Assembly (NCBI RefSeq): GCF_001458175.1
Contig: NZ_CYPW01000001.1
Span: 142,417 to 206,416 of the forward strand
Reading direction: 5' to 3'
DNA from: Shimia marina
Lineage (GTDB): Bacteria; Pseudomonadota; Alphaproteobacteria; Rhodobacterales; Rhodobacteraceae
DNA: 64,000 nt
This document shows, one piece after another, positions 1 to 10,026 of the stretch. A program made the position numbers and the translations under genes. The number at the start of each line of letters is the position of its first letter. Within the stretch, counting starts at the first letter, position 1. The notes beneath the pieces were generated by a model. The model ran no database searches. It was not told the origin of the DNA and worked only from the letters and a program-made list of their open reading frames with translations.

Positions 1-29
1 GGACCATCTGAGCTAGAAAGGACACGTAC

Positions 30-875
30 ATGAAACTTTTGCGCTATGGCCCCGTTGGGGCAGAGAAACCCGGCATGCTGGATGACAATGGAGCGATCCG
101 CGATCTCTCCGGCGTGTTGGACGACATCGCAGGCGATGCGTTGAGCGATGCCAGCCTGAACTCCCTGCGCGGCCTGGATCTCAGCGGCCTGCCTGTGGTT
201 GAGGGCGATCCCCGCATTGGCGCCTGTGTTGGCGCGGTTGGCAAATTCATCTGTATCGGCCTGAACTACGCGGACCACGCTGCGGAATCTGGCATGGCCC
301 TGCCCGAAGAGCCGGTGATTTTCTTCAAAGCCACTTCCGCGATCATGGGCCCCAACGATGACGTGGAGATCCCGCGCACATCCGTCAAAACCGACTGGGA
401 AGTTGAACTGGGCGTGGTGATTGGCAAACATACCAAATACGTCAGCCGCGAAGAGGCGCTTGACCATGTGGCTGGCTATTGTGTCGTGAACGACCTGTCA
501 GAGCGTGATTTTCAGCTGCACCGCTCCGGCCAGTGGGTGAAGGGCAAAAGCTGTGACACTTTTGGCCCCATTGGCCCATGGCTGGTGACACGGGATGAGG
601 TTGCCGATCCACAGGATCTGGCGATGTATCTGGAAGTGAACGGACACCGCTATCAGGACGGATCCACCAAGACGATGCATTTTGACGTGGCCACAGTGAT
701 CTCACATCTGTCTCAGTTCATGAGCCTGCAGCCGGGGGATGTGATCTCCACCGGCACACCCCCGGGCGTGGGCATGGGGCAAACCCCACAGACCTACCTG
801 AAGGCTGGAGACAAAATGGAATTGGGCATCGCGGGTCTGGGCGTGCAGAAGCAAACCTGTTTTGACGCCAAATAA
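30..875 (+). CDS. Fumarylacetoacetate hydrolase (FAH) family protein
   Basis: The 281-residue protein has the FAH fold signatures: an FICIGLNYADH segment near residue 74, the DWEVELGVVIGK metal-site segment near residue 115, GKSCDTFGPIGPW near residue 172 and STGTPPGVGMG near residue 240. Family members are Mg/Mn-dependent enzymes that hydrolyse or decarboxylate C-C bonds in acyl-pyruvate-type substrates. The closest known types are ureidoglycolate lyase-like and 2,4-diketo-3-deoxy-L-fuconate hydrolase-like proteins. The exact substrate cannot be read from sequence. The ATG follows an AAAGGA ribosome-binding site. A strong hairpin terminator lies downstream, so this is the end of its transcription unit. 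Any operon partner lies upstream of the window. Confidence 0.85.
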   Translation: MKLLRYGPVGAEKPGMLDDNGAIRDLSGVLDDIAGDALSDASLNSLRGLDLSGLPVVEGDPRIGACVGAVGKFICIGLNYADHAAESGMALPEEPVIFFKATSAIMGPNDDVEIPRTSVKTDWEVELGVVIGKHTKYVSREEALDHVAGYCVVNDLSERDFQLHRSGQWVKGKSCDTFGPIGPWLVTRDEVADPQDLAMYLEVNGHRYQDGSTKTMHFDVATVISHLSQFMSLQPGDVISTGTPPGVGMGQTPQTYLKAGDKMELGIAGLGVQKQTCFDAK

Positions 876-926
876 ACCTGGTTTCACAGTAGCTTAGACC
901 GGGTTTTCTGAATCCTTGACGCGATG

Positions 927-960
927 AGCGGGCGTGTGGTGACACGCCCGCTTTCTTTTA
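927..960 (+). terminator. Rho-independent terminator after the FAH-family gene
   Basis: An 11-bp perfect stem (AGCGGGCGTGT with its complement) closes a GGTG loop and is followed by TTTCTTTT. Confidence 0.85.
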
Positions 961-1021
961 TCCGCATATACGCGAGATGCCGCGCATCTGTGCGGCGGCG
1001 GCCCTTGATCCCTTGCGATAT

Positions 1022-1039
1022 GAGATGCAATAACATAAC
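1022..1039. promoter_or_regulatory. Probable Zur (zinc uptake regulator) box
   Basis: An imperfect palindrome reading GAGATGCAATAACATAAC lies about 40 bp before the ATG of the zinc-binding protein gene. It keeps most positions of the Zur consensus (ATGTTATAACAT core). The following genes resemble a zinc-regulated system, which makes Zur a sensible reader. This is inferred from sequence similarity only. Confidence 0.5.
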
Positions 1040-1078
1040 AAATTACTCAATTTTGATGTCATTTCCCGGGAGCCTTCC

Positions 1079-1726
1079 ATGACACTGAAAACAACCTTGC
1101 TGTGCACCACTTTGATCGGGGCCGCCCTGCCCGCCTTAGCAGAGGAAAAACGCGCGCTGGACGCCCATGAACATGGCCATGGGGCGCTCAACATAGCGGT
1201 GGACGGGAACACCATCGCGCTGGAACTGGACGTGCCGGGATTTGATATTGTGGGCTTTGAACATGCCGCAACCACAGACGCGGACAAAGCGACGCTTCAA
1301 AAGGGCATGGCGCAATTGAAAGATCCGCTGAGCCTGTTTGCTCTGCCAACGGCAGCGGGCTGTGAGGTGACCTCGGTGGAGGTGGCGCTGCATGGCGGGG
1401 ATGAGCATGAGGAACATGACGATCATGACCATGACGATCACGCAAAAACCGACGGTCATGATGACCATGATCACGACGACCATGCACATGAGAACGAAGA
1501 TCACGACAGCCATGAGCATGACGCCCACGCTGACGAGGACGCGCATTCTGAGTTCCATGCGCACTACAGCCTGAGCTGTGCAGATGCGTCAAAAGTGAGC
1601 GCGATCACTTTGGCCTATTTCAATGTCTTCCCAAATGCGGAAGAATTGGAGGTACAGGTGGTGACCGAAGCGGGCGCGCGCGCCGTTGAAGCCTCTCGCG
1701 ATGCCCCTGATGTGGAACTGAACTAA
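1079..1726 (+). CDS. ZrgA-like periplasmic zinc-binding protein (DUF2796 family)
   Basis: The protein has 215 residues with a secretion signal at residues 1-22 (MTLKTTLLCTTLIGAALPALA, cleavage near AEE). Residues about 105-160 form a remarkable His/Asp/Glu-rich stretch of repeated HD and HDDH units, a typical low-complexity metal-binding region. The flanking parts match the DUF2796 type (HEHGHGALNIAVDG near the start, a conserved Cys in AAGCEV). DUF2796 proteins such as Vibrio ZrgA are linked to zinc uptake. It is first in an operon with an ABC ATPase, a permease and a DUF3299 protein, behind a candidate Zur box. The likely role is periplasmic zinc capture. The metal is inferred. Confidence 0.8.
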   Translation: MTLKTTLLCTTLIGAALPALAEEKRALDAHEHGHGALNIAVDGNTIALELDVPGFDIVGFEHAATTDADKATLQKGMAQLKDPLSLFALPTAAGCEVTSVEVALHGGDEHEEHDDHDHDDHAKTDGHDDHDHDDHAHENEDHDSHEHDAHADEDAHSEFHAHYSLSCADASKVSAITLAYFNVFPNAEELEVQVVTEAGARAVEASRDAPDVELN

Positions 1727-1748
1727 CCGTCAAGGATAACACGCTTTT

Positions 1749-2465
1749 ATGCGCCCCTTCCTCTCTCTCAAAGACCTGCAATTTGAATGGCAGGGGCGCA
1801 CAGGCTTTGCCCTCTCTGTACCAGAGCTTTCGGTCGCAGAAGGGGAAAAACTCTTTCTGCTGGGAGAAAGCGGAAGCGGGAAATCCACGCTACTGAGCCT
1901 GATCTGTGGCATTATAACAGCCGACGCAGGCCATGTGCAGATTGACGGCACGGATCTTGGCGCGCTGCGCCCGGCGGCGCGGGATGCCTTTCGCGCCGAC
2001 CACATCGGCGTGATTTTTCAGATGTTCAACCTGTTGCCCTATGCCTCGCCGTTGGAAAACATCCTGCTGCCGCTCTCCTTTGCCAAATTGCGACGGCAGC
2101 GCGTGGAAAACCCGAAAGAAGAGGCCCTGCGGTTGACCTCGGCGCTGGGGCTGGCGCCAGAACTGGTAGAGCAGGCCGACACACGCGAACTCAGCATTGG
2201 GCAGCAGCAGAGGGTGGCGGCGGCCCGCGCTCTTTTGGGGCGGCCCCGCCTGATCGTGGCGGATGAGCCGACCTCCGCGCTCGATGCCACGGCTCAGGCG
2301 GCTTTCCTTGACGTGCTGATGACACAAACCCAAGCCGCCGGGGCGACGCTTATCATGGTGTCCCACGATGAGCGGCTCGCACAGGCGTTTGACCGCTGCC
2401 TTGACCTCTCCGAAATCGCAGAGGTGACACGCACATCGCCGCGCGCCATGGGAGGTCCGCTATGA
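1749..2465 (+). CDS. ABC transporter ATP-binding protein, LolD/MacB type
   Basis: This 238-residue ATPase has Walker A GESGSGKST near residue 38, a Q-loop in VIFQMFNLLPY, the signature LSIGQQQR and Walker B LIVADEPTSALD. The sequence class is that of LolD, MacB and FtsE, which work with FtsX-like permeases. It begins 22 bp after the zinc-binding protein gene and its stop overlaps the next start (ATGA). It therefore energises the neighbouring permease. Whether the pair moves zinc or assembles an envelope component cannot be told from sequence. Confidence 0.88.
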   Translation: MRPFLSLKDLQFEWQGRTGFALSVPELSVAEGEKLFLLGESGSGKSTLLSLICGIITADAGHVQIDGTDLGALRPAARDAFRADHIGVIFQMFNLLPYASPLENILLPLSFAKLRRQRVENPKEEALRLTSALGLAPELVEQADTRELSIGQQQRVAAARALLGRPRLIVADEPTSALDATAQAAFLDVLMTQTQAAGATLIMVSHDERLAQAFDRCLDLSEIAEVTRTSPRAMGGPL

Positions 2466-3712
2466 TCCTGTTGCGGCTCGCCGTCAAATCCCTGCTGAGC
2501 CGGGGGCTGACCGTGGGGCTGACGATTTTTGCCATTGCCCTTTCTGTTGCGCTCTTCCTCGGTGTGGAAAAAATCCGCACCGGCGCCAAGGCCAGTTTCG
2601 CCGATACAATTTCGGGCACCGACCTGATCATGGGCGCGCGCTCTGGTGGGATACAGCTTCTGCTCTACTCGGTCTTCCGCGTGGGCAATGCCACCAACAA
2701 TGTGACCTGGCAAAGCTATCAGGACATCGCCGCCCGCCCCGAGGTGGATTGGATTGTGCCCCTGTCCCTCGGAGACAGTCACCGAGGCTTTCGAGTATTG
2801 GGCACGACGGAAGCGTTTTTTGAGCGCTACAAATATCGTGGCGGACGGGATGTGGATTTTGCGCAGGGCGCGGTGTTTGACGATCTGTTTGACGCGGTGG
2901 TGGGGGCCGATGTGGCCGCAGAGCTAAACTATGCGCTGAACGATGAAATCGTGGTGGCCCATGGCGTGGCCTCTTTCACCGAACATGACGACAAACCCTT
3001 TCGCATCAAAGGCATTTTGCAAAAGACCGGCACCCCCGTAGACCGCACCGTCTTTGTCAGCCTGCAGGCCATTGAGGCGATCCATATCGACTGGCAGGGC
3101 GGTGGACGCTCCCAGACCCCCATCAGCGCCGAAGACGCCCGTAAGATGGACCTCACCCCCAAAGCTGTCACCGCCGCATTGATTGGCACCCAATCACGGC
3201 TGCAGATCTTTGGCTTGCAACGCTGGATCAACGACTATTCAGAGGAGCCCCTGCTGGCGATCCTGCCCGGCGTGGCCCTCAGCGAACTCTGGAACCTGAT
3301 TGGCGTGGCAGAGGCCGCCCTACTTGCGGTCTCCGTGATGGTGGTGGTGACCGCGCTGCTGGGCATGGTGGCGATGATTTTCTCAGGCCTGAATGAGCGA
3401 CGTCGAGAGATGGCCCTGCTGCGCGCCATTGGCGCAAAACCCCGCACCATTCTGGGCCTGCTGATGACGGAGGCCACGTTGATGAGCCTTTTGGCCGTGG
3501 TGTTGGGCGTGGGTCTGCTTTACACGGGATTGTTTCTTGCGCGCAGCTATGTGGATGCGGCATTTGGGCTATATCTTGAGATCAGCCTGCCAACCGCGCG
3601 GGAATATCTGGTGCTCTGCGCCGTGGTCTGTGCGGGCACAATTGTGAGCCTGTTGCCTGCGCTGCGCGCCTATCGACTGTCCTTGAGTGACGGCATGCAG
3701 CTGCGCTTGTGA
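2462..3712 (+). CDS. ABC transporter permease, FtsX/LolE-like
   Basis: The 416-residue membrane protein has one N-terminal helix (about residues 15-36), a periplasmic domain of about 240 residues, and three C-terminal helices with the FtsX-type core (about residues 275-405, with the LNERRREMALLRAIGAKP coupling segment). This is the MacB_PCD plus FtsX architecture. It overlaps the upstream ATPase gene by 4 bp and has a GGAGG ribosome-binding site. FtsX-type permeases usually drive movement within the envelope rather than classical solute import. This makes the link to a zinc-binding protein unusual, but it matches Zrg-type operons. Confidence 0.87.
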   Translation: MILLRLAVKSLLSRGLTVGLTIFAIALSVALFLGVEKIRTGAKASFADTISGTDLIMGARSGGIQLLLYSVFRVGNATNNVTWQSYQDIAARPEVDWIVPLSLGDSHRGFRVLGTTEAFFERYKYRGGRDVDFAQGAVFDDLFDAVVGADVAAELNYALNDEIVVAHGVASFTEHDDKPFRIKGILQKTGTPVDRTVFVSLQAIEAIHIDWQGGGRSQTPISAEDARKMDLTPKAVTAALIGTQSRLQIFGLQRWINDYSEEPLLAILPGVALSELWNLIGVAEAALLAVSVMVVVTALLGMVAMIFSGLNERRREMALLRAIGAKPRTILGLLMTEATLMSLLAVVLGVGLLYTGLFLARSYVDAAFGLYLEISLPTAREYLVLCAVVCAGTIVSLLPALRAYRLSLSDGMQLRL

Positions 3713-3738
3713 GGCATAAAACTTACGGAGATGGGCCA

Positions 3739-4254
3739 ATGACAGCTTCAAGACGCCAGTTTTTGCGGATAGCCCTTGCTGCGGCCACACTCCCGCTCGC
3801 CACACGGTCCTGGGCCGATAAAGTGCGCACTCTGGCGTGGGCGGAGTTGATTCCGGAGGGCGACACAGGCCAATTGCTCAAGCAGCTGCGCGGGATTGGC
3901 GTGGTGCAGCATGGTCAGCTCACGACCGGCTTTGACCAACCAGAAGCCAAGAGCGTGACAAATGCATTTGATGGCATGACGGTGCGCCTGCCCGGCTTTG
4001 TGGTCCCGCTGGATTTTGGAGCCTCCGGCGTGTCTGAATTTATTCTGGCCCCTTTTGTCGGTGCCTGCATTCACGTGCCACCACCGCCCGCAAATCAGCT
4101 GGTGCTGGTGACGGCGCAAACACCGTATGACATGCGTGATCTGTTTGACCCCGTCGAAGTGACCGGCGTTTTCCACAGCAACGCCACCAGCACCGGCCTC
4201 GCCGAAGTGGGCTACAGCCTTCAGGCCAGCAAGGTGAAACGCTATCGCGGATAG
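3739..4254 (+). CDS. DUF3299 protein with a Tat-like signal peptide
   Basis: The start is placed at the ATG at 3739, which has an ACGGAG ribosome-binding site nine bases upstream. This gives 171 residues. The N-terminus contains SRRQFLR followed by a hydrophobic stretch, a twin-arginine export signal. The mature part carries the DUF3299 pattern (LPGFVVPLDF near residue 85, then APFVGACIHVPPPPANQ). DUF3299 proteins often travel with DUF2796 proteins and ABC permeases, as here, and probably act in the periplasm on metal handling. The fold has a conserved Cys-x-His that could bind metal. No enzymatic role is known to me. Confidence 0.75.
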   Translation: MTASRRQFLRIALAAATLPLATRSWADKVRTLAWAELIPEGDTGQLLKQLRGIGVVQHGQLTTGFDQPEAKSVTNAFDGMTVRLPGFVVPLDFGASGVSEFILAPFVGACIHVPPPPANQLVLVTAQTPYDMRDLFDPVEVTGVFHSNATSTGLAEVGYSLQASKVKRYRG

Positions 4255-4349
4255 GGCAGCACCCCCCTTTGGCAACGGCACAAAAGGAATTCGAAAAATC
4301 GTAAATTTGGGTCTTGTGTCCCCCCAGCCTGCCCCATATACGGGTCAGC

Positions 4350-4439
4350 GGAGACGTGGCCGAGTGGTCGAAGGCGCTCCCCTGCTAAGGGAGTATACCG
4401 GAAACGGTATCGAGGGTTCGAATCCCTTCGTCTCCGCCA
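4350..4439 (+). tRNA. tRNA-Ser (anticodon GCU)
   Basis: The 7-bp acceptor stem GGAGACG pairs with CGTCTCC, followed by discriminator G and an encoded CCA. The anticodon stem CTCCC/GGGAG closes the loop CTGCTAA, placing GCT at 4384-4386. A long variable arm (TACCGGAAACGGTA) and the T-loop GGGTTCGAATCCC fit a class II serine tRNA reading AGC/AGU. Confidence 0.97.
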
Positions 4440-4472
4440 TAAACCCGAAATCGTGATTGATTACTGTATGTT

Positions 4473-4490
4473 AACCCATACTTGGGTTTT
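4473..4490 (+). terminator. Weak terminator-like hairpin after tRNA-Ser
   Basis: A short AACCCA/TGGGTT stem with a 4-base loop is followed by TT. It is weak, but its place suits the end of the tRNA transcript. Confidence 0.4.
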
Positions 4491-4920
4491 GCGTCGCTGA
4501 TTTACCCCAACTTATGACACCTCCGCGCCCACCCAAGGTCGGACGACAGCTGGCGGCGCGCATATCTCGGCGCCTCATGACCCGCTGCACCGCGCGCCAA
4601 GGTGTAAAGCCTGCAACAAAACGACAAGAAGGTTTGCGCCTGCCTCGCACCGCGACAATGCGCCTCAAACTCTACGGGCAAGGAAGCAAAGTCTGATCCT
4701 GTTTCAAGACATGAAATCGGAAAATTTATCTTCGCTTCCGCAAGGCGCGGCGTTGCCGGTTGCAAGCGAAAGCGTTAAGATGAGATATGAAGTCTGACGC
4801 CGTGACATGACCACAACAGTTGCACAGCCCCCGAGCCATCAGAATTCTTAAATTGCGCCTCATTGCATGAGTTTGACCTGTGATTGCTCAAAGTTTGAGC
4901 AAAAGAAATTCCATATGGGC
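4491..4920. other. Intergenic stretch without a recognisable gene
   Basis: About 430 bases between the tRNA and the ribonucleotide reductase promoter. Short open frames exist on both strands but show no recognisable domain or convincing ribosome-binding site. No integrase or repeat of the tRNA 3' end was seen. Confidence 0.5.
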
Positions 4921-4922
4921 CC

Positions 4923-4967
4923 ACCCTATATGTTGACAGCAAATCACATTTACCCCCAATATCGTGA
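4923..4967 (+). promoter_or_regulatory. Probable nrdHIEF promoter with two NrdR-box-like sites
   Basis: A TTGACA (-35) at 4933-4938 and a weak CAATAT (-10) at 4957-4962, 18 bp apart, would start transcription just before the riboswitch. Two NrdR-box-like 16-mers overlap these elements: 4923-4938 (about 12 of 16 matches) and 4952-4967 (about 10 of 16), 29 bp apart start to start. NrdR commonly represses RNR genes through such paired boxes. The spacing is slightly shorter than usual, so this is tentative. Confidence 0.4.
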
Positions 4968-4969
4968 TG

Positions 4970-5135
4970 CTTCGGTTCCTTCGATTCAGGTCGGAGGCTA
5001 AGAGGGAAGCCGGTGAAAATCTGGCACTGCCCCCGCAACTGTGAGCGGTGAGCAAGGTTGAAGTCGCCACTGAAAGTGTGCTTTTGGGAAGGCCAGCCAA
5101 GCAGAGAACCGCGAGTCAGGAGACCTGCCGCAGGC
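4970..5135 (+). promoter_or_regulatory. Cobalamin riboswitch upstream of nrdHIEF
   Basis: The leader holds the conserved cobalamin riboswitch blocks in order: AGAGGGAAGCCGGTG near 5001, the CTGCCCCCGCAACTGT core near 5028, GCCACTG near 5066, GGGAAGG near 5086, and the B12 box AGTCAGGAGACCTGCC at about 5113-5129. Such elements bind adenosyl- or related cobalamins and normally switch expression off when B12 is plentiful. Control of B12-independent RNR genes by this riboswitch is known in Streptomyces. It matches the logic that a B12-dependent class II RNR, if present elsewhere, would take over. Confidence 0.92.
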
Positions 5136-5163
5136 GCAAAAAATTAACCACGAACGGAGGGTT

Positions 5164-5235
5164 CGGGGACGTAAAAAAACGGGACTCGCCCGGCACTGCG
5201 TCCTCGGCTTTGTCTAAACTAAAGAGGACAGTATG
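5164..5235 (+). promoter_or_regulatory. Expression platform of the nrd riboswitch: Shine-Dalgarno sequestering stem
   Basis: GTCCTC (5200-5205) can pair with GAGGAC (5224-5229), which contains the nrdH ribosome-binding site. A 3-base bulge and a further TTT/AAA stack extend the stem. A competing partner exists: CGGGGACG (5164-5171) can pair with CGTCCTCG (5199-5206) and would free the site. The pairings are seen in the sequence. Their roles as OFF and ON states are inferred. Confidence 0.6.
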
Positions 5236-5454
5236 AGCATCATCGTCTACTCCAAACCCGCCTGTGTGCAATGCACCGCCACCACACGCGCGCTGGATGC
5301 CAAGGGCATCTCTTATGATGTTGTCGATCTGACCGAAGACAACTCTGCTCTCGATCACGTGACCGAACTTGGTTACCGTCAGGCCCCCGTTGTTGTGGCT
5401 GGTGGCGACCATTGGTCCGGCTTTCGCCCTGACATGATTGCGCGTCTGGGCTGA
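5233..5454 (+). CDS. nrdH: Glutaredoxin-like protein NrdH
   Basis: The 73-residue protein has the redox motif C11-VQ-C14 and the thioredoxin-fold end typical of NrdH ([19 protein letters not shown]). NrdH delivers electrons, usually from thioredoxin reductase, to the class Ib ribonucleotide reductase NrdEF. It is the first gene of the nrdHIEF unit and lies directly behind the cobalamin riboswitch. Its ribosome-binding site is part of the predicted switch stem, so it is probably the regulated start of the operon. Confidence 0.95.
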   Translation: MSIIVYSKPACVQCTATTRALDAKGISYDVVDLTEDNSALDHVTELGYRQAPVVVAGGDHWSGFRPDMIARLG

Positions 5455-5868
5455 GGCTGTGGTGGGCCGACCTCCGGCACTGGTTTACTACTCTTCAGCT
5501 TCAGGCAACACGCGCCGGTTTGTGGACCGGCTGGGATATGAGGCAGCGCGCATACCGATTGAGCCAGATGCGCCGCTGCCTGATCTGCGTGATCCCTTTG
5601 TCCTGATATGTCCGACCTATGCCGATGGAGAAGGACGCGGAGCAGTGCCAAAGCAGGTGATCCGCTTTCTGAATATTCCGGAAAACCGAAATCAGCTTTG
5701 CGGCGTAATCGGATCCGGAAATAGAAACTTTGGTGCGACCTATGCTTTGGCGGGTCGCATCATTTCTGAAAAATGCAATGTGCCCGTGCTTTACACGTTT
5801 GAGCTGGCTGGCACGCAAACCGATATTGACCGCCTGCGCGCCGGGCTTGAGAAACTGGGAGATAGCCT

Positions 5869-5887
<19 letters not shown>
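5438..5887 (+). CDS. nrdI: Class Ib ribonucleotide reductase flavodoxin NrdI
   Basis: The protein shows the NrdI flavodoxin pattern: [15 protein letters not shown] at the FMN phosphate loop, CPTYADGEG in the middle and [18 protein letters not shown] near the flavin ring. NrdI provides an oxidant for assembling the Mn(III)2-tyrosyl radical in NrdF. The only ATG (5438) lies inside nrdH and has no clear ribosome-binding site. GTG codons at 5459 and 5462 fit the usual family length of about 140 residues better and could be the real start. The end overlaps nrdE. Confidence 0.93.
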
Positions 5888-8977
<3,090 letters not shown>

Positions 8978-8978
<1 letters not shown>

Positions 8979-9364
8979 TGTCTCAAGACACGCTTTCGAT
9001 CGTGAAGGAATGGCATGAGGCCTTTGATGTGCCCGTGGTGGACAGCCCTGCCATTCCGCAAGAGCGTGCGCAGATGCGGCTGGCGATCCTTGAAGAAGAG
9101 GTCGCCGAGCTGCGCGAAGCCGTGGAAGCGGGCGATATGGTCGAAGTGCTCGATGCGCTCTGCGACATCCAATATGTGTTGGACGGCACCTTTCTGGAGT
9201 TCGGCCTGCATGGGGTCAAACAAGCGGGCATGGAGGAGGTGCATGCCTCCAACATGTCCAAACTGGGGGCCGACGGCCGCCCGGTGTTACGCGAAGATGG
9301 CAAGGTGCTCAAGGGACCGGATTTTCGGCGGCCGGATCTGGGGCGGGTTTTGAAGGACGGGTGA
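8978..9364 (+). CDS. All-alpha NTP pyrophosphohydrolase (MazG/PRA-PH superfamily)
   Basis: The 128-residue protein has the superfamily metal-binding pattern: LEEEVAELREAV near residue 32 (EExxE) and EVLDALCDIQYVLDG near residue 53 (ExxD). This layout matches phosphoribosyl-ATP pyrophosphohydrolase-like and Deinococcus DR2231-like enzymes, some of which hydrolyse dUTP or other NTPs to the monophosphate. It overlaps nrdF by one base, so it is translated with the RNR. The likely role is dNTP pool cleaning or dUTP removal, but the substrate is inferred. Confidence 0.8.
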
Positions 9365-9509
9365 GTGAGGGTTAGGTTGGTTAGAGGCGTAGGCTCGAAC
9401 GACTTTAAACAAGCAGCAGAGTAATCAAGGCGAAACTAGGGGGTGCTAAGAAATTGCTGACGAAGTTGGCATGGTGATGACAGCCGTAATCAGTATATCT
9501 CCTGCGACT

Positions 9510-9713
9510 TTACCATTCGGCTATTCCCAGTGAGACAAACAGGAACCCTAATACGATCATGCCAATTATCGACAGGATAGCGATAGTCTGCGCTGCTTCT
9601 TTGTCGTCTTCATGAAACATAATTTGGCCACCGCATTTCGGGCACGGCTTCCGCCCCATGTTTTTAAATGTTCGTCTAGTGACCCAGCCACACTGGGAGC
9701 ACCGACCTTTCAT
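9510..9713 (-). CDS. Small zinc-ribbon protein with one membrane helix
   Basis: The ATG at 9713 is chosen because it follows a GGAG ribosome-binding site by five bases. This gives 67 residues. Residues 1-35 hold two Cys-x2-Cys pairs (CSQC and CPKC), a zinc-ribbon-like arrangement. Residues about 43-63 form one membrane helix (IAILSIIGMIVLGFLFVSLGI). The protein is unknown to me. Position alone does not tie it to its neighbours, since it lies on the strand opposite the nrd operon. Confidence 0.55.
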   Translation of the reverse strand: MKGRCSQCGWVTRRTFKNMGRKPCPKCGGQIMFHEDDKEAAQTIAILSIIGMIVLGFLFVSLGIAEW

Positions 9714-9872
9714 TTTATCTCCGGAAGACATCGACAAGCCTCTCGTTTGCTAACACTACTCCTACACAGGAAGCGTTTGGATGCAATCAAAGCAAGCATT
9801 TTCAGTGCATCAGCAACCCCTAGCAGATAAGGGTCACGCCACTACAAAACATTGGGCTTGCTAAAAATGCTG

Positions 9873-9896
9873 ACTTTCGCTTTGCAAAGCGAAAGT
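9873..9896. repeat. 24-bp perfect palindrome
   Basis: The half-site ACTTTCGCTTTG is followed directly by its exact reverse complement. It lies in a gene-free stretch between the zinc-ribbon gene and the gbcB terminator. It could be a cruciform, a protein-binding site or a mobile-element remnant. Nothing else in the window repeats it. Confidence 0.6.
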
Positions 9897-9974
9897 GGGG
9901 ATTGCTGCAAATTCTTCTCTGTAGTCAATCGAAACACTTCCAGAACACCATCGCCTCAAAAGCCATAGAACACA

Positions 9975-10004
9975 AAAAAGCCCGGCATGTCTGCCGGGCT
10001 TTTC
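9975..10004 (-). terminator. Rho-independent terminator after gbcB
   Basis: AGCCCGGCA pairs with TGCCGGGCT around a 4-base loop, flanked by A and T runs on both sides, so it may work in both directions. It lies just beyond the stop of the gbcB-like gene. Confidence 0.85.
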
Positions 10005-10026
10005 TTTGAGCCCGAGAGCGGGGGGC

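Noticed and set aside
4514..4696. 60-codon plus-strand frame after tRNA-Ser
   Set aside because: It has no ribosome-binding site, no recognisable domain and a biased Arg-rich composition.
4350..4970. tRNA-Ser as an integration site of a genomic island
   Set aside because: No integrase gene and no repeat of the tRNA 3' end were found in the following region, which leads straight into the nrd promoter.
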